48,460 nt of DNA from Planctomycetaceae bacterium (GTDB taxonomy: Bacteria; Planctomycetota; Planctomycetia; Planctomycetales; Planctomycetaceae). Numbering within the stretch: position 1 is the first letter of the stretch; the number at the start of each line of letters is the position of its first letter. Made by a program: the position numbers and the translations under genes. The notes under the pieces were generated by a model. It was not told the origin of the DNA, ran no database searches, and was given only the letters and a program-made list of their open reading frames with translations. Below are positions 8,820-16,948 of the stretch, in pieces. Location of the stretch: NCBI GenBank assembly GCA_013813775.1, contig JACCRE010000011.1:1-48460 (forward strand), given 5' to 3'.

Positions 8820-9722
8820 ATGAACATCCGCGGGGTGCGCATCGACGACACTTTCGCCGAAGCGTTCCCCATGCGCGCCGCGCGGCTGATCATCACGGCG
8901 AAAAGCGAACGCTGGGTGCGGAACTGCGCCCTTAAGCTGACCGGCTTCGCGACGAGTGTCATCGGCTGCAAATGTGAAGCGGGCATCGAACGTCTGCTGA
9001 CGCCCGACGAAACACCCGACGCCCGACCCGGCTGCGCCGTCCTGCTGATGACGATGAAGAAAGAGGAACTGCCGAAGCGTCTGACCGAGCGAGTCGGCCA
9101 GACTGTGCTGACCTGTCCCACCGCGAGCTGCTTCGACGGCCTGCCCGACGCACCCGATCGCATCCCCGTCGGTGACTGGGTTCGTTATTACGGCGACGGC
9201 TTCCAGTCGAGCAAGGTCATCGGCGGGCGGCGCTACTGGCGGGTACCGGTGATGGAAGACGAGTTTCTTGTCGAGGCTAATGTCGGCATGATCAAAGCCA
9301 TCGGCGGCGGGAACTTTCTCATCTTCGCAGAGAACACCGACGCGGCACTTGAAGCCGCCGAAGCTGCCATCGACGCGATGGAAGCATTGCCCGGAGTGAT
9401 CATGCCCTTCCCCGGCGGCATCGTTCGCAGCGGCAGCAAGTTGGGCAGCCGCCGGTACAAATCATTGATCGCCTCGACGAGCGACGCCGTCTGCCCCACG
9501 CTCCGAGCGGTGACTGCCACGCAACTGCCCCAGGGAGTCAATTGCGTGCTCGAGATCGTCATCGACGGTATCGATGCGACAGCGATCTCGAACGCCATGT
9601 GGGCGGGGATCGATGCGGCCTGTCGGCCCGGCGTGATAGAAATCAGCGCCGGCAACTACGGCGGAAAGCTCGGTCCGCATCATTTCCCGCTGCGCGAGAT
9701 CATGAGTGGAGGACCAGCGTGA
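8820..9722 (+). CDS. fhcD: Formyl-carrier:tetrahydromethanopterin formyltransferase
   Basis: This 300-residue protein matches Ftr/FhcD throughout: MNIRGVRIDDTFAEAFPMRA at the start, GCKCEAGIERLLTPDETPD, GKVIGGRRYWRVPVMEDEF-like text (here SSKVIGGRRYWRVPVMEDEF), and GGNFLIFAENTDAALEAAE. It moves the formyl group from formyl-tetrahydromethanopterin to the furan carrier held by the Fhc complex; archaeal Ftr runs the same chemistry in methanogenesis. Residues near the start and in the PGGIVRSGSKLGSR segment are strongly family-like. The stop overlaps the GTG of fhcC (GTGA), so the two are translationally coupled. Confidence 0.92.
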   Translation: MNIRGVRIDDTFAEAFPMRAARLIITAKSERWVRNCALKLTGFATSVIGCKCEAGIERLLTPDETPDARPGCAVLLMTMKKEELPKRLTERVGQTVLTCPTASCFDGLPDAPDRIPVGDWVRYYGDGFQSSKVIGGRRYWRVPVMEDEFLVEANVGMIKAIGGGNFLIFAENTDAALEAAEAAIDAMEALPGVIMPFPGGIVRSGSKLGSRRYKSLIASTSDAVCPTLRAVTATQLPQGVNCVLEIVIDGIDATAISNAMWAGIDAACRPGVIEISAGNYGGKLGPHHFPLREIMSGGPA

Positions 9723-10543
9723 GTGAACTCGTGCTGACATTGCGACGACCGGTTCCACGTCGGCTGGACGCGTCACCGATCGCGCCGGACAAACTCGCAG
9801 GACGGAGCGTGGGCGAGATCAAAAACATGGTCCTGTACTTTGAAGACGGTGAGAGGACCGTTATCGGTGCCGTGTTCGATGTCGCCGGCACCGCATCGAA
9901 CGACCTCCGCATTGTTGGTGCTCTATCCCGCGTGGATCGGCTTGGAACGGGAATGACGAGCGGGATACTTACCATCGAAGGCGACGCCGGGCATCGGGTC
10001 GGCGATGCGATGAGTGGCGGTCGCATCGAGGTCGCCGGAGACGCGGGAAACTTTATTGGCCGTGAGATGCGAGGCGGCGAGATCATCGTGCGAGGCGACG
10101 TGGGTGACGGAGCCGGCGGCGCGTCGCCGGGTTCCAAGCGCGGCATGACCGGCGGCGAGATCGTCGTTTTCGGAAGTGCGGGAGCGAGGACTGGTGCCTG
10201 CATGCGGCGCGGAGTGATCGCCGTCGGTGGCGATGTCGGCCCCGGCGCGCTGCGAGCCGCAATCGCGGGCACGCTCGTCGCCTTCGGAAACATCTCTCCC
10301 CCGGCTGGGCGTTGGTCGAAGCGAGCGAGTCTCATCGCCCTTGCCGACGTCGCGATTCCGCCAAGCTACGAGTATTCCTGCACTTATCAGCCCGGCTTCG
10401 TGCGCGTGCTGCTCACTCACCTGCGGCGTCGTTACGGCTTGTCGGCCCCACCCGGCCTCCACGAGCACGAATGGTACGAACGTTATGACGGTGATATGGC
10501 TGAACTCGGCCGTGGCGAAATCCTGCGACGCCTCAAAATCTGA
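9719..10543 (+). CDS. fhcC: Formyltransferase/hydrolase complex subunit C
   Basis: The product (274 aa) resembles FwdC, which shares a fold with the C-terminal domain of glutamate synthase. The hallmark is a ladder of Gly-rich repeats: GDAGHRVGDAMSGGRIEV, GDAGNFIGREMRGGEIIV, GDVGDGAGG, RGMTGGEIVVFGSAGARTG and MRRGVIAVGGDVG, which stack as a right-handed beta helix (about residues 75-180). In the bacterial complex this subunit, with FhcD, helps hold the methylofuran arm. I place the start at the GTG overlapping the fhcD stop rather than at an upstream ATG inside fhcD (9542), because the sequence resembles protein only from VSELVLTLRRP onward. The ATP-grasp gene begins 5 bases after the stop. 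Confidence 0.9.
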   Translation: MSELVLTLRRPVPRRLDASPIAPDKLAGRSVGEIKNMVLYFEDGERTVIGAVFDVAGTASNDLRIVGALSRVDRLGTGMTSGILTIEGDAGHRVGDAMSGGRIEVAGDAGNFIGREMRGGEIIVRGDVGDGAGGASPGSKRGMTGGEIVVFGSAGARTGACMRRGVIAVGGDVGPGALRAAIAGTLVAFGNISPPAGRWSKRASLIALADVAIPPSYEYSCTYQPGFVRVLLTHLRRRYGLSAPPGLHEHEWYERYDGDMAELGRGEILRRLKI

Positions 10544-10548
10544 ATCCG

Positions 10549-11469
10549 GTGCGCATTCCCATTCTCTCGGCCCGCTCAGGCTGGCACGTCGATGAACTGA
10601 AGCTCGCGTTCGCGGAGCACGGTCACGCGGCGATCGAACTGCGTTACGAGCAGATCGTCGGTCGTTACGGCGAACATCGCGGCATGATGGCCGGCGGGAT
10701 CGCTCTCGAAGAATGCCCACTCGTGGTCGCACGCATCATCCCCGACGGCACCCTCGAACAACTCATCGTCCGCGTCGATCTTTTGCACGCTCTCGAAGAA
10801 CGAGGCGTCACCGTCGTCAATTCGGCGAAGACGATCGAACGCACCGTCAATAAAGCGCGTACCACCGCCTTGCTCGAAGCGGCCGGCCTGCCCACGCCGG
10901 AGACCGTCGTCTGCGAAACGATCGACGACGCGATGGAGGCGTTTCGACGACTCGGAGACGTGATCCTGAAGCCTCTGTTCGGCTCGATGGGACTGGGCAT
11001 GCTGCGACTCCGCGAAGAGGAGATGGCGTGGCGTGCGTTCCGCACCGTCGATCGCATCGGGGGCGTGTTCTACCTGCAAAAAACGATCGATCACGGCGGG
11101 AGTGACGTTCGAGCCTTCGTCATCGGCGATTGCGTGCTCGCGGCGATCGAGCGACGGGCCGACGGCTGGTGCACGAGCGTCGCTCGCGGCGCGAAACCCA
11201 TCGCGATTCGCCTCGATCCGCAGCGGGAGCATCTTGCGTTGGCCGCCGCGAAGGCCGTGGATGCCGACTATGCCGGCGTGGACCTCATCGACGATCGCAA
11301 CGGCACGAGCTACGTGATCGAGGTGAACGGCATTCCCGGCTGGCGAGGCTTGCAGGAGGCGACTGGCATCGACGTCGCGCACGCGATCGCCGCGCACGCG
11401 CTCGAATTTCCGAGCCGCGACCTTCAGCGAGCGCAAACCGGCGCCGGCCCGTCAAAAAGTGCTCCCTGA
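10549..11469 (+). CDS. RimK-type ATP-grasp ligase of the C1 operon
   Basis: The 306-residue protein has the ATP-grasp layout: an N-terminal preATP-grasp domain (IPILSARSGWHVDELKLAF), KARTTALLEAAGLPTPETVV, the nucleotide loop VILKPLFGSMGLGMLRL (about residues 140-156), and the Mg-binding end DLIDDRNGTSYVIEVNGIPGW. It belongs with RimK/MptN/MfnD-like amino-acid ligases. Similar ligases travel with tetrahydromethanopterin C1 genes in methylotrophs and planctomycetes. The likely job is adding glutamate to tetrahydromethanopterin or to the methylofuran tail; which one cannot be read from sequence. The GTG start lies 5 bases after the fhcC stop, so it is the fifth gene of the operon. Confidence 0.85.
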   Translation: MRIPILSARSGWHVDELKLAFAEHGHAAIELRYEQIVGRYGEHRGMMAGGIALEECPLVVARIIPDGTLEQLIVRVDLLHALEERGVTVVNSAKTIERTVNKARTTALLEAAGLPTPETVVCETIDDAMEAFRRLGDVILKPLFGSMGLGMLRLREEEMAWRAFRTVDRIGGVFYLQKTIDHGGSDVRAFVIGDCVLAAIERRADGWCTSVARGAKPIAIRLDPQREHLALAAAKAVDADYAGVDLIDDRNGTSYVIEVNGIPGWRGLQEATGIDVAHAIAAHALEFPSRDLQRAQTGAGPSKSAP

Positions 11470-11482
11470 CGATCGCGGCAAT

Positions 11483-11498
11483 GTTCCCGAACGGGAAC
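11483..11498 (+). terminator. Short hairpin after the fhc operon
   Basis: GTTCCC and GGGAAC form a 6-bp stem around a 4-base loop, 13 bases past the last operon stop. There is no T-run directly after it, so a terminator role is only a guess. The rest of the gap to 11690 shows nothing else I can support. Confidence 0.3.
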
Positions 11499-11690
11499 GT
11501 CGCACAGGGGTAAGGCCGGTGGAAAAAAATCTTTACACGCCAAATATCGCTTGTTACTGATGGGAGCCGCGGCGGAAGTTCGACGGCCGATTCCGGCCGT
11601 TTTTCCGCTCGCTCAAAACGCACGTCATTCTCGCTGCGTCCGTCACCTTCGCCGCGTCCTACAATCCGTTCGAGCGTGAAGGAGGCGGTC

Positions 11691-12077
11691 ATGCGGGCCG
11701 CGGAAACACCTCAGAAGGATCGTGCTGCGTCGATCTCGACGCGGTTGTTGGGCCTGGCAGTCGTCACCGTCGCCATCACGACGGGATCGACGCTCGACCA
11801 GATTCCCGGCGACGTGCCATTGAAACCCGGCGCCGTAGTGAGTTACTGCGAAGACCGCCTCGGCCGCCCTTGGACGATCCTCCGCCAGGTGGGCCACCAG
11901 ACGTTTGAAGTTCGGAACGGAGGCGTCGACGTCATCGTCGAAGCGAAGGATCTCTCCCCCTACCGCGGGTATGCGACGAGCATCACAGTCGGAATGGCTG
12001 GTTTGCATTGGCGCGACGAAGTCGCCGAGGTTCAACGGACCGAACGCCTCGAGTACATCACGCAGAATCAGCGCTGA
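11691..12077 (+). CDS. Small exported protein, 128 aa
   Basis: No family recognised. The protein has a basic start, a hydrophobic stretch (TRLLGLAVVTVAITTG, about residues 17-32) that can serve as a signal or anchor, and a soluble domain of about 95 residues. In it the text KPGAVVSYCEDRLGRPWTIL and GHQTFEVRNGGVDVIVEAKD suggests a small beta-barrel. The ATG at 11691 is preceded by AAGGAGG with a five-base spacer, the clearest ribosome binding site in the window; a GTG at 11676 lies upstream of that site and is less likely. The gene converges on the haem dehydrogenase gene, with 46 bases between their stops. Confidence 0.7.
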   Translation: MRAAETPQKDRAASISTRLLGLAVVTVAITTGSTLDQIPGDVPLKPGAVVSYCEDRLGRPWTILRQVGHQTFEVRNGGVDVIVEAKDLSPYRGYATSITVGMAGLHWRDEVAEVQRTERLEYITQNQR

Positions 12078-12123
12078 GGCAACCAATCGCAGTTCGGCGG
12101 GAGCGTGATGCCCCCGAAGGCCC

Positions 12124-15100
12124 TTATTCCAGCGACAGCAAATACGCAATCAAATCGGCCATCGCCTGTTGGTCGAGTTGCTTCTCGAAGCCGTCGGGCA
12201 TCAGGCTGCGGCCGGTGCTGTGCAGTTCCTCGACGTCGAGACGTAGCACGGTTTCGGTCGTGGCCTCGGAGCGCTTGAGCGTAACGGCCGTCGGCGACTC
12301 CGACGCGATCATTCCCGTCTTCACGACGCCATCGGTCGTCACGAGCGTGTAATCGACGAACTGCGGGTTCACTTCGCGGCTGGGGTCGAGGACATTCAAC
12401 AGAATGAACTCGGCCCCGCGCGTCTTGATCGCGGCGAGATTCGGACCGACTTCATGACCCACTCCGCCGAGCTTATGGCAGACGGCGCATTGCTTCGCGA
12501 ACAGCGCCTGCCCGTTCTTCACGTCTCCGGTCATCTCAAGGACCGGCCGGTATGCCGTAATGATGTCGTCGCGCTTCGCCAGCGCGGTGTCGGCGAGCAA
12601 TGTCGTCGCCCGTTCTCGAATCGCCTCATCCGGATGCTCGCGGAGCAGTTGCCGCGTCGCCTGCGGCAATGCGCCGGCGTCGAACGCCTCCGCTTCGATC
12701 GCATCGAGCAATCCCGTTGCGTTGGCGGAGGTCGTGGTGAGCGCCGTGGCGACGGTCTCACGCACGAAAGGGCTGAGCCGGGGCCAAGCATCGATCAGTC
12801 GCGCCGCCACGCCTGGATCATCATATTGCCGCAGCAGTTCGACGACCGCCCGTTGCAGTTCCGGAGGCTGCCGGCCATCGGCGAGTGCATCGAACGCCTT
12901 CACCGCCGCGGAAAACGGCGCGAGCCTCAACGTCTGCAACGCGCCAAGTCGTGCGGCAAGCAATGCGTCTTCTCGGACCGCCGTCCGTTTCGCACCCTCA
13001 AGCCGGTTTGCGACGGCTGCGCGCAGCTTTGGGTGATTCTCCGAGTTGAGGGTCTTCCGCACGGCCGCGTTCGGCGCGGCGAACCAGGCATCGAGCGTTG
13101 CCGTCGCCATCGTGGAATTGAGGATCTGTTCCAGACGATCGGCGACGAGTGCGAGTTCGTCCGGCTTGCCGCGACGGGCGACGATCGCCGCGAGATCTGA
13201 CCAATAAGGCGAAGGGTTGTCGGGATAGGTCGCCAGCACCTCGGCCTCGCGGCCAGACAACGAACTGAGGGCCGCAATGGGCGTCCAATCGGAATCGCCC
13301 ACGTAGCCGAGCAGTAGGACGCTCAGCTTCTCAATCGCCGCTCGAGTGTCGGGCGGGGGAACATCCTTGCCATGCACGATCTCGCCGAGTGAGAACGCGG
13401 TTTCGTAACGCACCCAGCGGTCCTGATCGCTCGCGAGGGAAAGGAGCCGCTCGCGAATGTCGGCCGATCGAGGCGCACGCGAACGTGCCAACTTGATTGC
13501 GTTCTCACGGACTCGTGCGGAAGAATCGACGAGCGCGTCGGCGAGCATTTCGTCGGTCAGTGCGCCGAGCCCGTCAAGCGCATAAATGGCATGCATTCTT
13601 GCGAGCGGTGCCGCGTTCAGTAGGGAACACCCTCCGTGGCGTTCCGCCGAAGTCGTGGACGGATTTGACGCCGGCGGAACGAGGCCGTTCTCCGAGGATT
13701 CGAACTCGCTCGCACCGTTCCATTTCGCGAGCCTCTTAAGTAGCGGAAGCGCGGTCGCATCCTGCCGTTCGTAAAGCAGTCGCGCTGCGGACTCGCGATG
13801 CCACGCGTTGGGGTGAGTGAGATATCCCACGAGTTCGGCGGTGGTCGCTTCACCGAGCTCCGGCGTGGGTCGATGAATGAAACCTTCCGGCACAATGCGG
13901 TAAATGCGACCGCGATCGCGGCCGCTCGTCAGATCGAGGTGCTTCTTAATCGATTCCGGCAAGGACGCTGGGTGCTCGATCGTCTCACGATAAAAATCGG
14001 CGACGTACAAGGCACCGTCGGGTCCGTTCTCGAACTGCACGGGCCGGAACCACGTGTCGGTGCTCGTGATGAAATCGACGTTTTGATCGACACGGCTCGC
14101 GACGAGCGGCAGTTCGTTCGTCGCGAGCCGCTTGCGGTGGATGAGGTTCGAACCGACGTCGCCGATGATCGCCGCGCCGTTCCATTCCGCGGGCCAGGCA
14201 TCGCCGCGAGAGACCGTGACGCCCGTTGCGCTGCTGAAATACCCGGAGACCTTGCCGCCGAACTCGATGGGGCCGGGGGCGAGGCCTTGTACCCGCAGTC
14301 GCGTTCTTACGATTCGCCACGGTTCGACGGGGCTGGTGCGGAAGACTGGTCCCTGCGGACCGTCGGCCGCGATGCCGACGGCTCCGCCGGGGGCCTTGAG
14401 ATAGGGATTCCGCGCGATGAGCTTGTCCTCGAACATCACCTGCTGGATGTGATCGCTGTTCGAGCAGATGAACTTGTGGCCCCAGTCGTCGAAGCTCAGG
14501 CCATGCTGCGCGCTGGCGGTGGTGGCTTCGAAATCGAACGTTCGCGGGTCGAACGCGAAGTCGTGCCGGCCAAGTGCCACGGGCTTCGAATCGGGATCAC
14601 CGGTGAAGACGATCGACCCTCCCGACGTGCTGCCCGCGCCGTGAATGCGGTTGTCGAGACCCCACCGCAGGCTGTTCATCATGCCCTGTACGTTGCCGCG
14701 GCCGAAACCGGTGTAGATCGTCTTGCGAAGATCAGCGACGCCGTCGCCGTCGGTGTCCTTGAGATAGAACAGATGCGGCGGGGCGCCGACGAACACGCCG
14801 CCGTCCCAACACGTCACCGCCGTCGGCCACGAGAGCTCTTTCGCGAAGATCGTCGAATCGTGGAACACGCCGTCGTCGTCGCGATCCACGAGCAGGCGGA
14901 TCACGCCGAGATACTCGCGATCCTGCTCGGAGTAATCCCGCATCTCGGCGACATACAGCCGCCCGTTCTCGTCGAAGGCCATCGCGACGGGGTCGGCGAC
15001 GATCGGCTCCGCCGCGACGAGTTCCATCCGAAACGGTCGAACGACCGCGAACGTGTCGAGGGCGTCTTCAGGCTCGGTCGCTGCAATGCGCGGCAGTTCG

Positions 15101-15198
15101 GCGGAGAAATCGGACTCTTCTGTAGCCGCCTGAGCTGTGACAATCAACGCGACAAAGCTGGCAATGATCTTTTGCGCAGAACTTCCCGTACGATGCAA
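12124..15198 (-). CDS. Secreted membrane-bound-dehydrogenase/HEAT/cytochrome c protein
   Basis: This 1024-residue protein has the planctomycete/verrucomicrobial architecture: signal peptide (about 1-24), a sugar-dehydrogenase-like beta-propeller (about 50-440; PVAMAFDENGRLYVAEMRDY, DTDGDGVADLRKTIYTGFG, QFENGPDGALYVADFYRE), a long HEAT-like helical region (about 460-860) and a C-terminal haem domain with CAVCHK and GPNLAAIKTRGAEFILLNVLDPSREVNP, ending in LMPDGFEKQLDQQAMADLIAYLLSLE. The haem domain is the Pirellula/Verrucomicrobium type. It probably oxidises an unknown substrate, likely carbohydrate, in the periplasm and passes electrons to the single c haem. Only 11 bases separate its ATG from the stop of the AT-rich NUDIX gene, so the cassette now occupies its promoter region. 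Confidence 0.85.
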   Translation of the reverse strand: MHRTGSSAQKIIASFVALIVTAQAATEESDFSAELPRIAATEPEDALDTFAVVRPFRMELVAAEPIVADPVAMAFDENGRLYVAEMRDYSEQDREYLGVIRLLVDRDDDGVFHDSTIFAKELSWPTAVTCWDGGVFVGAPPHLFYLKDTDGDGVADLRKTIYTGFGRGNVQGMMNSLRWGLDNRIHGAGSTSGGSIVFTGDPDSKPVALGRHDFAFDPRTFDFEATTASAQHGLSFDDWGHKFICSNSDHIQQVMFEDKLIARNPYLKAPGGAVGIAADGPQGPVFRTSPVEPWRIVRTRLRVQGLAPGPIEFGGKVSGYFSSATGVTVSRGDAWPAEWNGAAIIGDVGSNLIHRKRLATNELPLVASRVDQNVDFITSTDTWFRPVQFENGPDGALYVADFYRETIEHPASLPESIKKHLDLTSGRDRGRIYRIVPEGFIHRPTPELGEATTAELVGYLTHPNAWHRESAARLLYERQDATALPLLKRLAKWNGASEFESSENGLVPPASNPSTTSAERHGGCSLLNAAPLARMHAIYALDGLGALTDEMLADALVDSSARVRENAIKLARSRAPRSADIRERLLSLASDQDRWVRYETAFSLGEIVHGKDVPPPDTRAAIEKLSVLLLGYVGDSDWTPIAALSSLSGREAEVLATYPDNPSPYWSDLAAIVARRGKPDELALVADRLEQILNSTMATATLDAWFAAPNAAVRKTLNSENHPKLRAAVANRLEGAKRTAVREDALLAARLGALQTLRLAPFSAAVKAFDALADGRQPPELQRAVVELLRQYDDPGVAARLIDAWPRLSPFVRETVATALTTTSANATGLLDAIEAEAFDAGALPQATRQLLREHPDEAIRERATTLLADTALAKRDDIITAYRPVLEMTGDVKNGQALFAKQCAVCHKLGGVGHEVGPNLAAIKTRGAEFILLNVLDPSREVNPQFVDYTLVTTDGVVKTGMIASESPTAVTLKRSEATTETVLRLDVEELHSTGRSLMPDGFEKQLDQQAMADLIAYLLSLE

Positions 15199-15209
15199 GT
15201 CGAATACCC

Positions 15210-15899
15210 TTATTCAAAACCAAATGTCAATTGTGGAACTATGGGTCGCCGCTGACCGAGGAGTTCAGCCGCCATATCACTTGCAAGAAATAGCGACGAC
15301 CAAGGATCGAACTCAAAATGAATAATCTCATCGATGGGCTGAAGAAGTCTCGTTCGGCGTCTACCTGAATGAACAAACTCCGCATCATCAAGGCCTCGCT
15401 GTGGCGCAATCTCTTTAGATTCTACGACCGAATCGAAAATCAACCCCAAATGAAGACGGCCGACATGGGTAGTCGGGTCGAAGACTGTTCCGAGCAATTG
15501 AGGACGGATAGTTGGTGAGATTCCCAGCTCTTCATCCAGTTCCCGTAACAAGCACTTCTCCAAGGGGTCGGACACGCCTTCCTCCAACGAGTCGACATGA
15601 CCTCCAAAGAGTATCGTGTGCTTCAGCCGCAGAACTCTACGATTAGATTTCTTCGCGCGTTTCACACACAGAATCCGCCGATCAAATCGCACAACCCCAT
15701 AGGCGACGATTTGCATGACCGAATCGTCATGTTCCGCTCTTTCTCGATCGACGAAGCGACCCTCGTCGCCTATGAGCTTCGTGATGAACTGGATGCTCGA
15801 TAGCTCGTGATAGAATGCTGGCCTGCGAAACCATGAGTCGAGCTTGCGGCGCTCAACAGTTAAGACCGCTGGTCGTTCAAACCTCAAGTCATTGCTCAT
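15210..15899 (-). CDS. NUDIX-family hydrolase-like protein
   Basis: The 229-residue protein carries a Nudix-like box at about residues 99-126: GGHVDSLE, then 12 residues, then RELDEELG. The consensus is G-x5-E-x7-REUxEExGU, so the first half (G-x5-E) and the REUxEE helix are intact, but the spacer is five residues longer than normal. The family hydrolyses nucleoside diphosphate-linked compounds with Mg held by the REUxEE glutamates. Substrate unknown. Its ATG overlaps the stop of the kinase-like gene (ATGA), so the two are translationally coupled. Base composition is clearly AT-richer than the flanks. The N-terminal 60 residues (TVERRKLDSWF, DEGRFVDRERAEHDD) are outside the Nudix fold and not recognised. 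Confidence 0.75.
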   Translation of the reverse strand: MSNDLRFERPAVLTVERRKLDSWFRRPAFYHELSSIQFITKLIGDEGRFVDRERAEHDDSVMQIVAYGVVRFDRRILCVKRAKKSNRRVLRLKHTILFGGHVDSLEEGVSDPLEKCLLRELDEELGISPTIRPQLLGTVFDPTTHVGRLHLGLIFDSVVESKEIAPQRGLDDAEFVHSGRRRTRLLQPIDEIIHFEFDPWSSLFLASDMAAELLGQRRPIVPQLTFGFE

Positions 15900-16615
15900 C
15901 CTTGCGGTTGCTCCTTCCTTCCCGATTCAATGAGTTCGAGAATATCTGTTGCGATACTCTCTGCTACTCTTAGTGGGCCATCGGATTTCGTCGTGTCGAA
16001 CTTTGCTACTGGATATTTATCTCCAATTTCCTGACTCAACCGTTCATAACATCCACAAAGCTTTGCAAGCATGTCATCATTCATTGCGTTGCCGGAAACA
16101 TGTGTGAGCTTGTGTGACAATTCTCGCTGTAACGAGATCTTTGGGTCGCAAACGAACAAGTTCACCCGCGATACGAGTTCGCCCCACTTGGGATGGAGTG
16201 CAAAATCCTTGATGATTCGAAACTCGCTGTCGGTGAGCTTGCCTTCATCCTTAAGAAGGCTCATCCAAGCAAGCGAATCAAACGGTCCGCGGTCCAAGAT
16301 GATCAGGTCTTGCTTATCGACATTGTTGAATGCGACTAACAGTTCTGATATTGCATAGTTCAGGCTCCACGTGTTGAACGCGACGAGATCTCGTTTGAGG
16401 TGATAGGGAGTCCGCTTGCTGGCCCCTTCAGTCGGAGCCCAAACTTTGAATCCCATTCGTTTGAAGAAGTGCGTCACGATATCGATCGTCGTTGTCTTTC
16501 CGGCCTTCGGACTCCCTGCGAATTCTACGACAACCGTTCGATCCTCTTTACATCGAGGAATGAGATCCCGCGCACGTGATTCTAAACGACTTCGATCAAA
16601 CTCATAATCGGCCAT
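15896..16615 (-). CDS. P-loop nucleotide/nucleoside kinase-like protein
   Basis: The 239-residue protein has a Walker A loop FAGSPKAGKTTT (about 33-43) and the later ILDRGPFDSLAWMSLL (about 106-121), in which the DRG-x-x-D resembles the DR(S/G) motif of thymidylate and deoxynucleoside kinases. A charged lid-like region with LQRELSHKLTHVSGNAMND follows. It is therefore a P-loop kinase of the dTMP kinase/deoxynucleoside kinase superfamily; substrate unknown. The segment 16081-16140 has 28 G/C of 60, against 43 of 60 at 20221-20280, which suggests transfer. GGAGA lies about nine bases before the start. The gene overlaps a 37-codon ORF upstream and the NUDIX gene downstream. Confidence 0.75.
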   Translation of the reverse strand: MADYEFDRSRLESRARDLIPRCKEDRTVVVEFAGSPKAGKTTTIDIVTHFFKRMGFKVWAPTEGASKRTPYHLKRDLVAFNTWSLNYAISELLVAFNNVDKQDLIILDRGPFDSLAWMSLLKDEGKLTDSEFRIIKDFALHPKWGELVSRVNLFVCDPKISLQRELSHKLTHVSGNAMNDDMLAKLCGCYERLSQEIGDKYPVAKFDTTKSDGPLRVAESIATDILELIESGRKEQPQG

Positions 16616-16715
16616 GGTAGCGTTCTCCGAGCGATGTCAGCACATGCTCTGGCGTATTGTGGAGACGCGCGTACCCTTTGTCGAGTCGTCCGGTTGTGTT
16701 CGATCCATCTGCCAT
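16602..16715 (-). CDS. 37-residue ORF at the head of the kinase-NUDIX cassette
   Basis: Reading minus from an ATG at 16715 gives a hydrophilic peptide starting MADGSNTTGRLDKGYARL, continuing HNTPEHVLTSLGERY and ending HGRL. Its stop overlaps the kinase-like start by 14 bases, as in translational coupling. A GGAAGA lies about ten bases before the ATG. Composition is balanced (Gly, Thr, Asn, Leu, Tyr) rather than the Arg/Pro-rich pattern of shadow frames. No family is recognised. It may be a small partner protein, a leader peptide, or the end of a longer decayed gene. Confidence 0.4.
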   Translation of the reverse strand: MADGSNTTGRLDKGYARLHNTPEHVLTSLGERYHGRL

Positions 16716-16948
16716 AAACGCAGTTCTTCCAACCGCCGACAGACGCTCGGCTTGACCCGCCTGCGGATGCCAGCATGCCGTTGGCGACGAACGTGATCTT
16801 GCGTTCGCTGGGGCGGCTCGGAAAAATTGGGCTTCCGTCTTGCCGTCCCGTTCGGGGGCGGCGCCGTGTCATTCTCAGCGGGACAATCCGATCGAGAGTC
16901 GTTCCCCGCTGACGTTTCACCTCATTAGCACGCTCGTGGGGCTTCATC

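Noticed and set aside
9542-9718. ATG-started extension of fhcC into fhcD
   Set aside because: The 59 added residues are Arg-rich and overlap fhcD; the GTG at 9719 overlapping the fhcD stop is the natural start.
10576-11436. 286-codon open frame on the minus strand
   Set aside because: It is antisense to the ATP-grasp ligase and its composition is Arg/His/Asp-rich without motifs.
13798-15255. 485-codon open frame on the plus strand
   Set aside because: It mirrors the haem dehydrogenase gene, whose domains are clear on the other strand.
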